64,000 nt of DNA from Obelidium mucronatum (GCA_025765595.1 JAIVFH010000018.1:124001-188000); one strand, 5' to 3'; counted from the stretch's first letter, positions 25,548 through 37,849 are shown. The notes: generated by a model not told the origin, from the sequence alone. Translations and numbers: made by a program.

Positions 25548-27984
25548 ATGGGTATCTCAGGTCTGCTTCCGCTCCTCGCGCCTATTCAAAAGCAAGTACA
25601 CTTGCGAGAGCTCGCAGGTTTGCGCATGAGAACCGCCGCAAAATACCGTAATTTCCAACTACCCTCTCCTCATACCTCAGGCCTGACGGTTGCTGTCGAC
25701 ACATATGTGTGGCTTCATCGAGGAGCGTTCGGATGTGCTATGGATCTGGGTTTGAATAAGCCAACGACTGCGTGAGTGGGCGGTGGTTAATGGGGGAGTT
25801 TGTTTACTCACAAAGAATTGTTGACAATACAAGATACATTGGGTTCTGCATGAAGAGAGTAGCTCTACTGAAGCAATTTGGAATCAAACCTTTGCTTGTA
25901 TTTGATGGAGGTACGCAGAGTGCGAGAAGACTCAAGTTTTTTTTTTTTTTGGACAACTCACGATGTTCGGACACCCCTTTCAACAGGTTGCCTGCCAATG
26001 AAGCATCACACAGAACATGGCAGAAGAATGTAGGGCAAATATTTCTGAGGCATGGGCTGCTTATTCCTCAATTTTTGACTTGTTAGGCGTCGCAAGGAAG
26101 CTCGAGAGAAAGCTCTTGAAGAGCTGTCCAAGGGAAATGCCGCAAAAGCCACAGAAATGTTTCAGCAATGCGTTGATATTACTCCAAACATGGCATGGGA
26201 GCTCATGAAGGTACATCTTACTATTTTCGTCAGAAAGATGGAGTTGACCAAGAAATAAAAACAGGTACTCAAAAAACAAGGAATCGAATTCATAGTCGCT
26301 CCATATGAAGCCGATGCCCAACTGGTGTATCTGGAAAAAATCAAAAAAGTTCACGCTGTTTTGACCGAGGATTCAGATTTACTGGTGTTTGGCTGTCAGC
26401 GCCTGCTGCTGAAGTTGGATGCAATTGGTAACGCTGTCGAAATTCGGGCGAAAGACTTTCCCCATGTTCCTTGTATGAAGCGAGGCTGGACTTTTTCAAA
26501 GTTTCGTCAAGCTTGCATCTTGAGTGGATGTGATTATTTACCATCACTGAAAGGTGTCGGTATAAAGAAGGCCTTTGATGCAATGAGCCATTCGTCGGAT
26601 GCCGAAAAGGTTTATAATTCCTTTTTAAGGGCTTCTATTTTGAATCTAATATTTGCCTGGTTTAAGTTATTACGGATGTGGAGGAATTTCGGTTATTCCA
26701 TGAAGGCTCCGCCTTTCAGGGCAAACTATGATAGTGATTTTAAGCAAGCCGAATTGACTTTTCTATATCAACGCGTGTATGATCCGAATCTGAAGAAACT
26801 AGTCCCTCTCAATGAACCCACTGCAGAAGTTGGAAATTTGGCCGAAATGTCTGGCTTTTTAGGACCGTGAGTAACAATGTGTTTTCTTTCTGTTTTAATT
26901 CCTATTTGGAGAGCAGTGATTTGGAACCTGCTATGGCTGAAGGGGTCGCGACCGGGCTTTTGAATCCATATACCCTGAAGCCGTATTCCAAGGATGAGGA
27001 GTTTGCATACAATATTACTGTTCCACCACCGTCAGGTAGGAATGATACTATCTGTGCCAGTTTCCATCTAACCGCCAAATGGCAGCTCCAAAACCAAACA
27101 AAATCCAAGAAAAGCACCAACCAATCGATTTATCTTCTTCTTCGAGGATACTACAAACATCCATTACTGTAAGCTCCAATATGAATCACTCGCAATTACA
27201 ACATAAGCTCGTTACAACTTCGTCTGCAAGTCAATACTTCCCCAAACCCGTCTCTTCTATTTTAAGTCTAGAACCCGATGTTTTTCAAACACCATCTCCG
27301 CCAGAATCGCAAAGCGCGTTTTTGAACAATATATCCGACGCTGATTCTTGTTTGGAATCTAAACCGATACACTTCTCCAGCTCGCAGTTTGCAAAATTTA
27401 TCAACACAACAGTATCGATATCTGATGGCTTTAGTTATCATCAAACGGCGATTAGACCTCATGGGAAATCGGAAGCTATCGCCTCCTGCGAATCTGAGAA
27501 TCAATCGGAGAATAAGTCACCATCTCCTCAAAGTTTGAAAATATTCCCTCATGAACCACTGTTGGACCCAACCCATTTGGGTACTTCTATCCAAACTCGA
27601 ACGCTTCATTCAGTTTCAGTGTCGCAGGAGGAAGAGTGTCGTTTTGAGAATGCATGCGAGTCGAATGATAAGCAAAGATACCAAGCAGAAGCAGAAGCAG
27701 CAAATACTTCAGGTTCTGAAAAATTGACCTATATGGAGTGGAACTACAACTACAGACCACCGACGCATTCGTCACAAACACGAGATTACGTTGGTAAATC
27801 TGTTGTCGGGAGTGGCTTGAACCACTTCAAGTCACGCACTCAAGAGCAGAGTTTGTACAGCGCAGCAGTTGGAAGTGTGAAACGACCGTTGGCTGGAGGA
27901 GGCAGTGGTCAGAAGAAGCGACTTGGAACGGGGCGGCCAAAAAATACTTCTTCAATCAAAGACTTTTTTGGCAAGAAAGGATAA
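25548..27984 (+). CDS. EXO1: Exonuclease 1
   Basis: This is the 5'-3' exonuclease/flap endonuclease of mismatch repair and double-strand-break resection. It starts MGISGLLPLLAPIQKQVHLR. The N-nuclease block VAVDTYVWLHRGAFG and LLVFDGG follow, then the I-nuclease block IEFIVAPYEADAQLVYLEK with VLTEDSDLLVFG and the metal-binding acidic residues. The helix-hairpin-helix-type region is CDYLPSLKGVGIKKAF. After GFLGP the C-terminal half (from about 27010) is disordered and Ser/Thr-rich. The extreme C-terminus SSIKDFFGKKG resembles a PCNA-binding PIP box (the usual Gln position is Thr-Ser here). At least six introns are present. The stop is 39 bp before the MCM8 ATG. Confidence 0.93.
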
Positions 27985-28023
27985 TTGTGCATTAAAAAAT
28001 CAATAAACACTTTCGGACAAACC

Positions 28024-31000
28024 ATGAAGAGACAGGGCACTCAAGGTTCAGCAACAGCAGCGACTGGTCCGAAACGCTCCCGCAACAACAATTCCAGCGA
28101 TAAAAATGGCGAAGCATTGGTCCCATTTGCACACTGGTCACTGTACTTTGGTGGGGAGCTGTACTCTGGCGAACATGAGCAGGTTCCCGTCATCAACGCA
28201 TTCACAGGATATTTTCATGATTTGATCGAAGCCGCCAAGGTATTTTTGTGTCATTCGAACACCGTTTGACAATACATACCGATATTTCAATTTAAGTTAA
28301 GTGGGGAAGTCATTCGAAAAACGCAAGCAACCATTGCCATCAGCTACTCGGATCTCGTAGGAAAAACCAAAGCACAATTACTTGATCTCGATGAACGCAT
28401 CAAACTCGAACCGGCTGCTGTATTAGCTTCCTTGGGTTTAGCGTTTTCAAATGTAAATATGGCTTGGCCTTCTCTCTCATATCGTATTCATACACCTGAA
28501 CGTGATGTATTATTGGTGTCGTGTGTTATTTAGGCTCTTATTACGGAATATGGAACCACGGTCGCACGCGTAAAGCGTCATGTTCGAATTCTTGGATATG
28601 ACCAAATAACGCCTCTTAAAGATTTGAAGGCAAACCTTATGGGTATCTATACAGACTTTACCGAACTCTATAAACGGCCATTTTGACTGATTGTCTCTGT
28701 GTTTTCTCAGGGAGATTTATTTCAGTTCGCGGAACTATTGTTCGTGTCTCGTCCATCAAACCAGTTATCACGCAGATTTCATTTCAGTGTAACAACTGTA
28801 CTTCTTCTCAAGTTCTCGAACAGTTTGATGGCAAATACCGTGTTCCGGTTTCCTGTGCAGGAGACGGATGTCGTGGTCGAACGTTTATTCCAGATAGGTC
28901 TGGTTTGTCTGAAACAAGGACTGTCGACTGGCAACGCATCAGGTATTTCAAAAAAAAAGCCATAAATAGATAAGGACTTAACCGTCGCTTTTTTTTTTTC
29001 AGAATCCAAGAAAAACTACCAGATGACCAAAAGGATTCTGGGAGAATTCCTCGAACGGTTGAATGCGAACTGACCGATGATTTGGTAGATATGATTGTTC
29101 CTGGAGATGTTGTTTGCGTTACAGGGACTGTTAAAGTGTTGGAGACCCAGGAAGGTTTGTCCCCAAGGAAGTCTCCATCAATCCCCTTATGTATTAACAA
29201 TCAGGGAAGTTCAAGCAAAAGGGTGCACACATGTTTTATCTCTATATTTCGGCCAATAGTCTTGTGAAAGCCTCTGGATCCTCTGAATCCGACGACGCCC
29301 AAGATGGAAGCAGTGGAAGCGGCTTCTCAAAAGACTGTGTATCCTTCTCGCGCAAAGACTTGTATGGAATTAGGCAAATCCATGATGTGGGTGGGGATGA
29401 ATTGTTCAAGTTACTTGTCAATAGTCTATGTCCAGCAATTTTCGGACACGAAATTGTGAAGGGTACATCAATGTATTTTTTGGCATATACACGCAATATT
29501 CATTCTTTTGTTATAGCGGGGCTTCTGCTGGCTCTCTTCGGGGGTCGTAAACGCACTTTAAACGAAAGCAAAGATATTGACATTCGATCGAATCCACATG
29601 TTCTTGTCGTTGGTAAGTCTTAAGTATATTTAGTGATGAAATTTGATTACAAATTGCAGGTGATCCTGGGCTGGGAAAGTCCCAAATGCTCTCAGCAGTT
29701 GTAAAATCTGCACCACGTGGAGTCTATGTCTGTGGAAATACGACAACTACAAGTGGACTGACAGTAACGCTATGTAAGGACGGTGAGACCGGAGAATCGG
29801 GGCTTGAGGCTGGGGCTCTAGTTTTAGGGGACCGAGGAGTGTGTTGTATTGATGAGTTCGACAAATTGACGGAGCATCAAGCTTTGTTGGAAGCAATGGA
29901 GGTAAAATTTAGAAAATTTAGTTTGCTGCAAACCTCATTTTTGACGGTATTACAGCAACAATCAATCAGTATCGCAAAAGCTGGCATGGTTTGCACCCTT
30001 CCGGCCAGAACAAGTGTAATCGCCGCCGCCAACCCTGTTGGCGGTCATTACAAGTAAATTCTATCGATCTCTTCGTTCTCCTATTTCTGAACAAACTGTT
30101 TAGCAAAGCAAAAACTGTAGCAGAAAACTTGAAAATGAATACAGCTCTCCTGTCAAGATTTGATTTGGTTTTTATTCTGCTGGATAAACCGGATGAACGA
30201 ATGGATAAGTTCTTGTCCGATCATATAATGAAGGTATTGTGGAAGTATTCTTCAATTTATTTGACACACACAATAGCTTCACTCGGGGCAAAGATCCAAT
30301 GGAAAACCCGTCACCACATCTTGGGGTAAAGACGGCACTGCCACCTCATCGGGAAGTCAAGAACCGAGTAGCCAGGGTCAACCTTTGTCCGAGCAACTGA
30401 AAGTGACGACCGAGGATTTTGATCCAGTGCCCCTTTCCCTTTTGCGCAAATACATCGCATATGCCAAGAAATACGTGCAACCGCTGTAAGCATCGATGCA
30501 ATAATGATTGTCATTAGTTGATATGATCTTATTTTTTGAAAAGAATATCGAAAGACGCCGCTCTTGTTCTTCAAGAGTTTTACCTGACGCTTCGCAGCAA
30601 GTACCGATCTATTGATTCGACTCCCATAACTACACGACAACTAGAATCCATGATGCGATTGGTAGAAGCGCGTGCCCGGCTTGAGTTGCGAGATGAGGCA
30701 ACCCGTCAAGATGCTTTGGAGGTTGTAGCAATTATGAAGTTTAGTCTGTGGGAAACCTATGAAGATGAACTGGGGAATCTTGATTTTCAGCGGTCGCAGC
30801 TTGGTTCGGTCTAAGTGAGTGTTGAATGTGCAAAAATTGACTTCTATTCAACGATAGGTGCTGGTATGGGAAAGAAAGGGGAAGAAAAACGGTTCATGTC
30901 AAAATTAAATCGAGTCGTAGCGGAAACTGGAATTGATAAGTTCAATTTCGATCAATTGCATGAAATTGCAAAAGGTGGTTGTGCTTGTTGTGTTCTTTCG

Positions 31001-31126
31001 CTCATTCACCCCCGCAACCTAGAAATTGGAATTCGTGTTGCGAACTTCAAAGATTTTGTGGAAACACTAAACAACCACGGATATATTCTCAAGAAGGGAA
31101 ATCGGTTGTATAGTATTGCGCTTTAG
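28024..31126 (+). CDS. MCM8: DNA helicase MCM8
   Basis: MCM8 works with MCM9 in homologous recombination and crosslink repair. The N-terminus [13 protein letters not shown] is followed by [30 protein letters not shown] and a zinc-binding region (CNNC...SCAGDGC) form the OB domain. The AAA+ core has Walker [28 protein letters not shown], Walker [27 protein letters not shown] and the arginine-finger [16 protein letters not shown] winged-helix end reads [17 protein letters not shown]. The late intron donor must be the GTTCGG after QLG, so that [10 protein letters not shown] matches the family; the longer frame reaches a stop at once. Many short introns occur. MCM8 is absent from yeasts. Confidence 0.93.
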
Positions 31127-31178
31127 TTTTATTTCCAAAATAAAATTGAGGGATTTCCAAAGACAATTCTCACTTGAG

Positions 31179-34100
31179 ATGGCCCAGCAAAACACCATCT
31201 CGCTGGAGGACTTTACCAACTTTATCAGCGAGTATCAATCACAGTATGAACAAATGGAGCTTCAGATGAAGAAGCTTAAGCCGATGGCGTTAAAAGTGGG
31301 AGCGCTGCTGACCAGTGCCGGGACCATATTTGAAAAGTACGGCGTCACGGCGATCGAATATTCCGAAACCAATCCCGAAGATATTTTCCAAGATTCGCTC
31401 AAACCTGCCGTAACTCCGAGAATCCGAAGTTCGCCGAAAGCACCAAAATGGAGCAGCAAACTCGAGGCATCACAGGCAAAGAAGCTATGGGCCATCGACT
31501 TCCATCAAGCAGTTGGTTTGCAACTTACGGATCCAGATATGATTCCAACTCAGCCTTTGGACCCCGACGCGTTAAATCACCTCCCAAAGACAAATGAACG
31601 GATGTCTCTCGCTGTACCTGCCCCTATAGTAACATCACCAGCTCCCAAGAAAATGAGTTCTTTAAGAAAGCATCGAAACTCTGAATCATCCGTTGAGAGT
31701 CTCCCGTCAGTTGCAGAACATCCAACTATGCCTGAAAGAAAGTTTAGTGAACAGTTACCCAGAGAAATAAGAATCATGGACGAAGTGGGAGAAGTGCAGT
31801 CTGTTGACAGTCTGATTGATGTAGGGCCATCGCCTCGTTTGATGCCTTCACAGCGGTATCAATCATCCAAGTCCATTGCCATTGATGACAACTCCAGCCC
31901 TGCTGCTATCCCACCATTACCGGCCATACTCAGTGAATCACCCACATCAACCGCTCAAGCAGAGACTACAAAAATCACCATTTTTTCTCCACCAACCATT
32001 TCAAAGCCAGCATCCCCAACTACAAATGTTGATAGCAACTATGAGCCAATAAGAATATCACGCCCAGAACCAGACAGTAAAAAAAGAGAATCAGTAGCGC
32101 ATCGAATAAAATCTTCAGCGACCATAGCAAAATATCATCCAAAAGGATCTTTGGCGTCAATTGTAGAACCGCTTGAGCATGGAGCTCCAATCCATTTCCT
32201 ACGATCCATTTTGGAAAACGGAATCAATCCGATGTCTGCTTTTTATGTATGCGCTCAATTTTTGATTTCAAGTAAGATCAAATTCTTGCAATTTTCATGT
32301 CTCTGATGAAATCACAGTTGTATACATCTCAGAGATGGGGTATATACCGTTTGAAATAGGGTTCGACCTTGAAGTACCAGTGTTTTATAGTATTATCGTG
32401 CTCTTGGTTCATATCTTTGACTGCTTCCTCGAGTTTTATACAAAAGAAGCAGATTTTGCTGAACGGAACAAGGAATGCACTTTGAAAGACTGGCAAAAAC
32501 ATTACCTCACACACAGATTTGCAATTGATTTTATCACAACCATTCCGTTTGAGCTGATACCCGTTGACCATAGTGCTTATCTATGGATTATAAAATATCT
32601 GAGATTGTACAAGCTGCCGCGCATCTTGACCACTTCTCCGATATATAAACGAGAATTAAGAAGGGTTCAGAAAGCATTGGGAATTGGACAAGCTGTCGTT
32701 CTAATTTTACCGCTGACGTTGATTTTCTGTTATTTCCTACACTTCCAAGCCTGTGTCCTATTTCTGGGAGGTCGCCTGGCAAACTTTACCAACGAAGAAA
32801 TTTATATATATCAGGATGCATCATTATCCAGAAAGTATGCGTGGTCTCTATTTGCTGTAAGTTTTCTTTTTTGGTTCAAGGTTCATTTCTTTTTTCTCAA
32901 ACTGTAAGAAAAACTGTTAAAAGGCAGTGGGAAACGTTTTTCAAGTTGGATATCGACCTTCTAATCTCTACGAGCAGTGGATAGTAGTTGGATTCATCAT
33001 TATCGGAGCCGGAATGGTTTGAAGACTAACAACCATTGAATAGCGCAACTAACAATTATTTGGTTCTTGAAAATAGTATGCATCCGTTATTGCCGCGATT
33101 TCGTCGCTTGCTGTGAGCTTTGACGCTTCTGGTAGCCTTTACCGCCAAAAGATTGACGAACTTCAAGAATACATGAATTGGAAAGGACTTACCCGGGCAA
33201 CACGGCAAAAAATATTGAAATACTACGACTTAAAATACAGAGGAAAATACTTTGAAGAGGTTTGCTTTTTTTTTCCTTCTTCTTTATTTGCCTTTATTCC
33301 CCCTCCCTCAATTGTTTGAGTTCTAGGGGTCACTCTTGAATGACATGAACGATTCATTAAGGATGGAAATTGCTGCACATAACTGCAGAGATTTAATCTC
33401 AAAAGTGTCCTTTTTGCGCCGTGAACAAAACGATGGACGCGATGAACTGTTTTTGGGGAAAATCGCTTCCGCACTGGTACCGTGCTACTTTGTAGCAGGA
33501 GACTTCTTATTCACACAAGGTCAACCGGGATCAGAAATGGTATTTTTAAAAAAAAGAATCATGCCTTTTTTTGAATCCGTTGGTTGCCAATTTTATTGAT
33601 AATACATCTTTTTTTTAAAGTTTTTCATCCAACATGGAAATGTGAACGTTCTCGTACAGGGAAAACATGTGGCGACGCTGAACGAGGGATCATTTTTTGG
33701 AGGTTTGGGGAATTAATTACACGTTTGGGCAGCGTATTTTTTTTTTTTTTTTTTTTAATTTCGATATTCAATTCCAAACAGAAATTGCGTTGATTGCAAA
33801 TATACCGAGAACAGCCACGATTCAGGCAGCTTCTTCATGCATGCTTTACCGTTTGACTCGAATTGCTTTCACAGCAATTCTTGACGAGTTTGAGGATGTC
33901 AAACGCACTGTTGAAGTTATATATCGACAAAGGATGGACAAGATCAAAATTGAATTGGAAGCAAAGAAACTGAATGTAGCCAAAGATTTGGCGACAAAAG
34001 TTCCCTTCTTGAACAGATGTGAAAACGATGGCCGCGATGAACAGTTCTTCAAGATGATTGCAGCCTCTTTGGAACCCATGTTCCTTGTGGCTGGAGATGT

Positions 34101-34605
34101 CGTTTTTCAATTTGGAGAACTGGGAAAAGAAATGGTAAAGCGTTTTTTTTTTGTCTGTTAAAGTTTGGAATAGCTAAGAGTGTGCTTCTTCAGTATTTTG
34201 TCAAGAATGGAACGGTCGACATTATTGTTGAGGGCGTTGTTGTTTCATCCCTCAAGAATGGTGCATTCTTTGGAGGTATTTGTGTTATTCAAATACCCCA
34301 CTATTTTGGATGCTTCTAATGAGTGTATTTGTTTTTGATTAGAACTGGCATTGATTGCAAACATTCCGCGAACAGCCAGTGCACATGCTATGACAACTTG
34401 TCATTTGTATAAACTGACTCGAGACGCTTTCATCCAAATCTTGTGCGAGTTTAAAGATGTTCGAGACAGAATTGATGTCATTTACCAAGAGCGAATGTTG
34501 AAAGTTAAACGTGAAGCAATCAAACGGCTCGAGAGTATTGACGTCCTTGGTCGATCGTCTTCAAGCATTGGCTCAAGGGATAGTGCACAGAATAGTAACC
34601 AATAA
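31179..34605 (+). CDS. HCN/CNG-like cation channel with two cyclic-nucleotide-binding domains
   Basis: The ATG at 31179 starts a cytosolic Ser/Pro-rich N-domain of about 330 residues. Membrane segments follow: the FYSIIVLLVHIFDCFLEFYT region, RFAIDFITTIPFELIP, an S4-like helix YLWIIKYLRLYKLPRIL with spaced basic residues, S5 (IGQAVVLILPLTLIFCYFL), pore VFQVGYRPSNLYEQW and S6 (VGFIIIGAGM then YASVIAAIS). A C-linker (SLYRQKIDELQEYMNWKGL) leads to two CNBDs, each ending FFGE(I/L)ALIANIPRTA, the phosphate-binding cassette with Gly-Glu and Arg-Thr-Ala intact. The two domains share both internal intron positions and phases. The filter third residue is Arg (VGYR) instead of Gly. Such channels serve zoospore signalling in other zoosporic fungi; that role here is inferred. 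It ends with a Ser-rich tail. Confidence 0.88.
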
Positions 34606-34691
34606 AATATATGCAGTATCGTTTCAAAATGAATAGGGTTTGGGTTTTGAAGCATTGTCTTGGCTCCACACTCGTGGTGATTCTTCTAACG

Positions 34692-34936
34692 TCATCCATA
34701 CTTTGGGGCTTTCTTTCTGAAACAAACAGTAAAGGATAAAAAGAGAAGGATATACGAGAATTGAAAAACAGAGCAGTTAAATTATCAAACCCATGATTGT
34801 CATTCCTTTTGTCGGCATGACCATCGACAAGAGGAGGAACATCAGTCCAGACAACAAGTTGATCTTGGAATTGAGCATTTTCGCTTACGATTCCACTGTT
34901 TCCGTTTACTGTATTCAGCCACGGAGTTGTAACGAT
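34692..34936 (-). other. Orphan coding-like exons, gene not recognised
   Basis: On the minus strand an open frame runs from an AG acceptor at about 34937 (after AACACTCAG) through ATCGTTACAACT..., giving IVTTPWLNTVNGNSGIVSEN and QDQLVVWTDVPPLVDGHADK, then a plausible intron of about 74 nt (GTTTGA...TTTCAG) and a short exon ending GKKAPKYG-stop. Composition looks coding, but there is no start codon: upstream on this strand is the H2B 3' end at 35089. It may be a gene remnant, exons whose first exon lies unseen, or chance. Confidence 0.3.
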
Positions 34937-35088
34937 CTGAGTGTTGATAAATTAATTTTATAAAAACTCGAAATGCCAAATCCAAAGAATCATTGATATG
35001 AATAAGAATTATAAAAAGAGGGTACAGCAGAACGAGAGGTTTATTATTATTCAACAAAATACAATTCAGAATCCCATCTAATACAAAA

Positions 35089-35487
35089 TCACTTGGATGA
35101 CTGGTACTTGGTGACAGCCTTAGTACCTTCAGAGACAGCGTGTTTGGCAAGTTCACCAGGCAGAATCAAACGAACTGAGGTCTGAATCTCACGCGATGAG
35201 ATGGTGGATCTCTTGTTGTACGCAGCAAGCTTCGACGCCTCCGACGCGATACGCTCAAAAATGTCGTTGACGAACGAATTCATGATGCTCATGGCCTTGT
35301 TGGAGATACCAGTCTCTGGGTGCACCTGCTTCAGCACCTTGTAAATGTACGAAGAGTACGACTCAGTTCTCTTCTTGTTCTTCTTCTTGTTGACTCCGTC
35401 CTTGGTCTTCTTGGCGGCAGTCTTTGCTGGGGCCTTTCCGGCTGGCTTCTTTTCGGCTGGGGCCTTTCCTCCTTCCTTTGGTGGCAT
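35089..35487 (-). CDS. Histone H2B, intronless
   Basis: A single exon codes for 132 residues. The basic Ala/Lys-rich tail begins [18 protein letters not shown]. The fold follows with [54 protein letters not shown] and the C-terminal [14 protein letters not shown], which contains the Lys monoubiquitylated by Bre1 in other fungi. It is a nucleosome core protein, transcribed divergently from the canonical H2A at 35748 across 260 bp. Confidence 0.98.
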   Translation of the reverse strand: MPPKEGGKAPAEKKPAGKAPAKTAAKKTKDGVNKKKNKKRTESYSSYIYKVLKQVHPETGISNKAMSIMNSFVNDIFERIASEASKLAAYNKRSTISSREIQTSVRLILPGELAKHAVSEGTKAVTKYQSSK

Positions 35488-35747
35488 GTTGTTGAGTGTG
35501 GGTTGAAGTTGCTGAAGAGTTGTTTGTTTTGTTACAGTTGACCGACGCGTTGTCCTATTTGTACTTTTTTTCAGCCAAAAAGTGAAAATTTGCAAAGTGA
35601 AAAAATTGTTGCGATTTTTCGAGCCGCGCATTCTGATTGGTCGAGAAAAGAGTGAAAATTTTCAGTAAACAAAAAAAGGGACCAGGGCAGATAAATAGGG
35701 CGGGTCAAGTGAATGAAGACGGCAATCAACAAACAAGAAATCATATA
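35488..35747. promoter_or_regulatory. Bidirectional H2B/H2A promoter
   Basis: This 260 bp holds visible symmetry. An AAATAGG TATA-like element sits on each side: minus strand at 35554-35560, about 67 bp from the H2B ATG, and plus strand at 35693-35699, about 50 bp from the H2A ATG. AGTGAAAATTT occurs at 35581-35591 and again at 35651-35661, with a weaker third copy at 35597-35607. A CCAAT box on the minus strand (ATTGG at 35636-35640) lies between. The repeats are absent upstream of the H2A.X gene at 8210. A role in S-phase co-regulation is inferred. Confidence 0.7.
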
Positions 35748-36143
35748 ATGGCTGGTGGAAAAGGAAAGAGCTCAGGAAAGGCCAAGGCCGGTGCCAAATC
35801 ACGTTCGTCTCGTGCTGGACTCCAGTTTCCAGTCGGTCGTATCCACCGTCTGCTCCGTAAGGGAAACTACGCCCAGCGTGTCGGAGCTGGAGCGCCAGTG
35901 TACTTGGCTGCTGTCCTCGAATACCTCGGAGCTGAAATCCTCGAATTGGCCGGAAACGCTGCCCGTGACAACAAGAAGACGCGTATCATCCCAAGACACT
36001 TGCAGCTTGCCATCAGAAACGATGAAGAATTGAACAAGCTCCTCGGCACTGTGACTATCGCCCAGGGAGGTGTCTTGCCAAACATTCAACCATCGCTGCT
36101 CCCAAAGAAGGAAGAGCTCGAATCTGGTGGAAAGTCTGGATGA
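35748..36143 (+). CDS. Canonical histone H2A, intronless
   Basis: A single exon codes for 131 residues. The core is identical in protein to that of the H2A at 7725-8210, but the tail ends ELESGGKSG and lacks the SQ motif, so this is a canonical form without the damage-phosphorylation site. No intron interrupts codon 3, where the H2A.X gene has one. Paired divergently with H2B. Having a separate canonical H2A and H2A.X is unlike yeasts, whose only core H2As carry the SQ motif. Confidence 0.97.
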   Translation: MAGGKGKSSGKAKAGAKSRSSRAGLQFPVGRIHRLLRKGNYAQRVGAGAPVYLAAVLEYLGAEILELAGNAARDNKKTRIIPRHLQLAIRNDEELNKLLGTVTIAQGGVLPNIQPSLLPKKEELESGGKSG

Positions 36144-36230
36144 ATTTAAGCTGTGTGTTGTAAACGTGTATATTTAAGTTCCTTAGATGGCAAATAAAAT
36201 GCAAATTGATAGCATGACATAATTATATCA

Positions 36231-37849
36231 TTATTTGCCAAACACAAGAAGTGCAACGAAGACTGACATAAGAAGAACAGCAGGTGCCACAAAGACAACC
36301 ATAATAAATGCCCATGTTGCATCCCAATTGAATTCCAAAAACAGGACTTCAAGATGGCGTTCCAATTGTGTAGTAAAGGCGTCTAATGTGAATTTATCAA
36401 GTACACGTTGTTTACCAGCCTTCCCAATTTCAATTTTGTTGGAGGGGCCTTTGACTAGAATAGATATGGCTTCGGCAAACGCACCAGGCTCTGGTTCACG
36501 CAAAAACCCAGTCACTCCATCGACGATAGACTCCAAAGGCCCACCGCTATTGGCAGCAACAACGGGCAACCCTGCATACATTGCTTCAACTGGAACAATA
36601 CCAAAATGCTCATTTGTTGGTGTATATATTAGGCACAGAGCCTCAGCAAGAAGAAACGTCCGGTGTTCCTCATCGAATGAAGGCAAAAAGATGACTTGGG
36701 CATTCCCAACCTCCAACGCATCAAGACTCTTTGTGACTACGGTGCGAAGGCCAATTCCAGATGCAGCAGAATTCAGTTCATCTAAATGTTCAACATTTTC
36801 TGCAACTCTTGTATCATAGCCGCCTGAAGATAAATAAGTAAAGCTCCAGTAAAGGAATTAAAAACGATACACACCGGCAACAACCAAGACAAGCTTATCC
36901 CAGTCATCTTTGCAGGTTTCCCTCAAAGTAGAAAACGCTTGAATTGCAAGTGCAATATTCTTTTTCCTCTCGAATCGGTTGATTGACACCAAAATAGTTT
37001 TGCTGATAGTGAGAATGCGTCAATGCACAAAGCAAGAAGGTGCATGCTCCAGCAGACGCTCACTTTTTTAAATGTTTCCGGAAATCCTTGGTTGAGCCTC
37101 CAGTTGCGTTGTATGCTTCGATTCTGATTGCAGGATAGAGCACTTTGGGATTCACTTTAATCGATGGGAAGGCATCTTTGAAGATTTGACGAGTAAAGTT
37201 GCTGTTGACGACGATGCAGTCGGCCATACCTGTTCAAAGAGCAATGATTCACCGTTACTGGTGCTTGCCAGTGGAAAGGACAACATGGTACTTACGCGTC
37301 GTTATTTCTTCCATCAGATCAAATGGTATGCGATAAAGTTTCTTGATGAAAGACTCTCGTTTCGCAAGCAGTTTATCCGGAAAGTGGCAGTAAAAGAGAA
37401 TCTGGATGCAGACGTATTTGAGAATGGTTTTGATCATCTTCAGTCAGTTATAGTACCCTGGCGGCCGAGAACCGAAGTATGGGCAACGAGATGGACAGCT
37501 GGTCGACGATGAGCACGTCAAAGTCCTTTGATTCAAACAGCAGCATGGTGCAGGCCAGATACAGGCTGCGCACGATGGCGCACAGCACGACGGCCTTGCC
37601 GCCAATGCTCCGCGGCAGCCAGTCGCCGCGCACGACGACGGGCAGCGAGCCGTCGCGTGTTTCGGCGAAGCAGTGTGTGGGATCGTGGTGCGACGTGAAC
37701 ACGGCGACGGCGTGGCCGCGCGCGCGCAGGCCGACGGCGGCGTCGACAACAAGCCGCTCGGCGCCGCCGATGCCCAGGTCCGGGTGCACGAACGCTACAC
37801 GCAGGCGGGGCGTCGGCGGCAGGCGCAGGTCGCTGGCGATGTCGTCCAT
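36231..37849 (-). CDS. ALG2: Alpha-1,3/1,6-mannosyltransferase Alg2
   Basis: This GT4-family enzyme adds mannose 2 and 3 to the dolichol-linked precursor on the cytosolic ER face. Exon 1 (GC-rich) reads RVAFVHPDLGIGGAERLVVD, the family start with the GGAER donor/acceptor loop. Then come KILFYCHFPDKLL, ADCIVVNSNFTRQIFKDAFP, a GGSTKDFRKHLKK linker, SINRFERKKNIALAI and the C-lobe YTPTNEHFGIVPVEAMYAGL, with the E-x7-E-type motif (NEHFGIVPVEA). The C-terminus has a hydrophobic pair of segments (WAFIMVVFVAPAVLLMSVFV) for membrane anchoring. Four introns fit. The ATG at 37849 is 37 bp from the divergent phosducin-like ATG. Confidence 0.95.
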
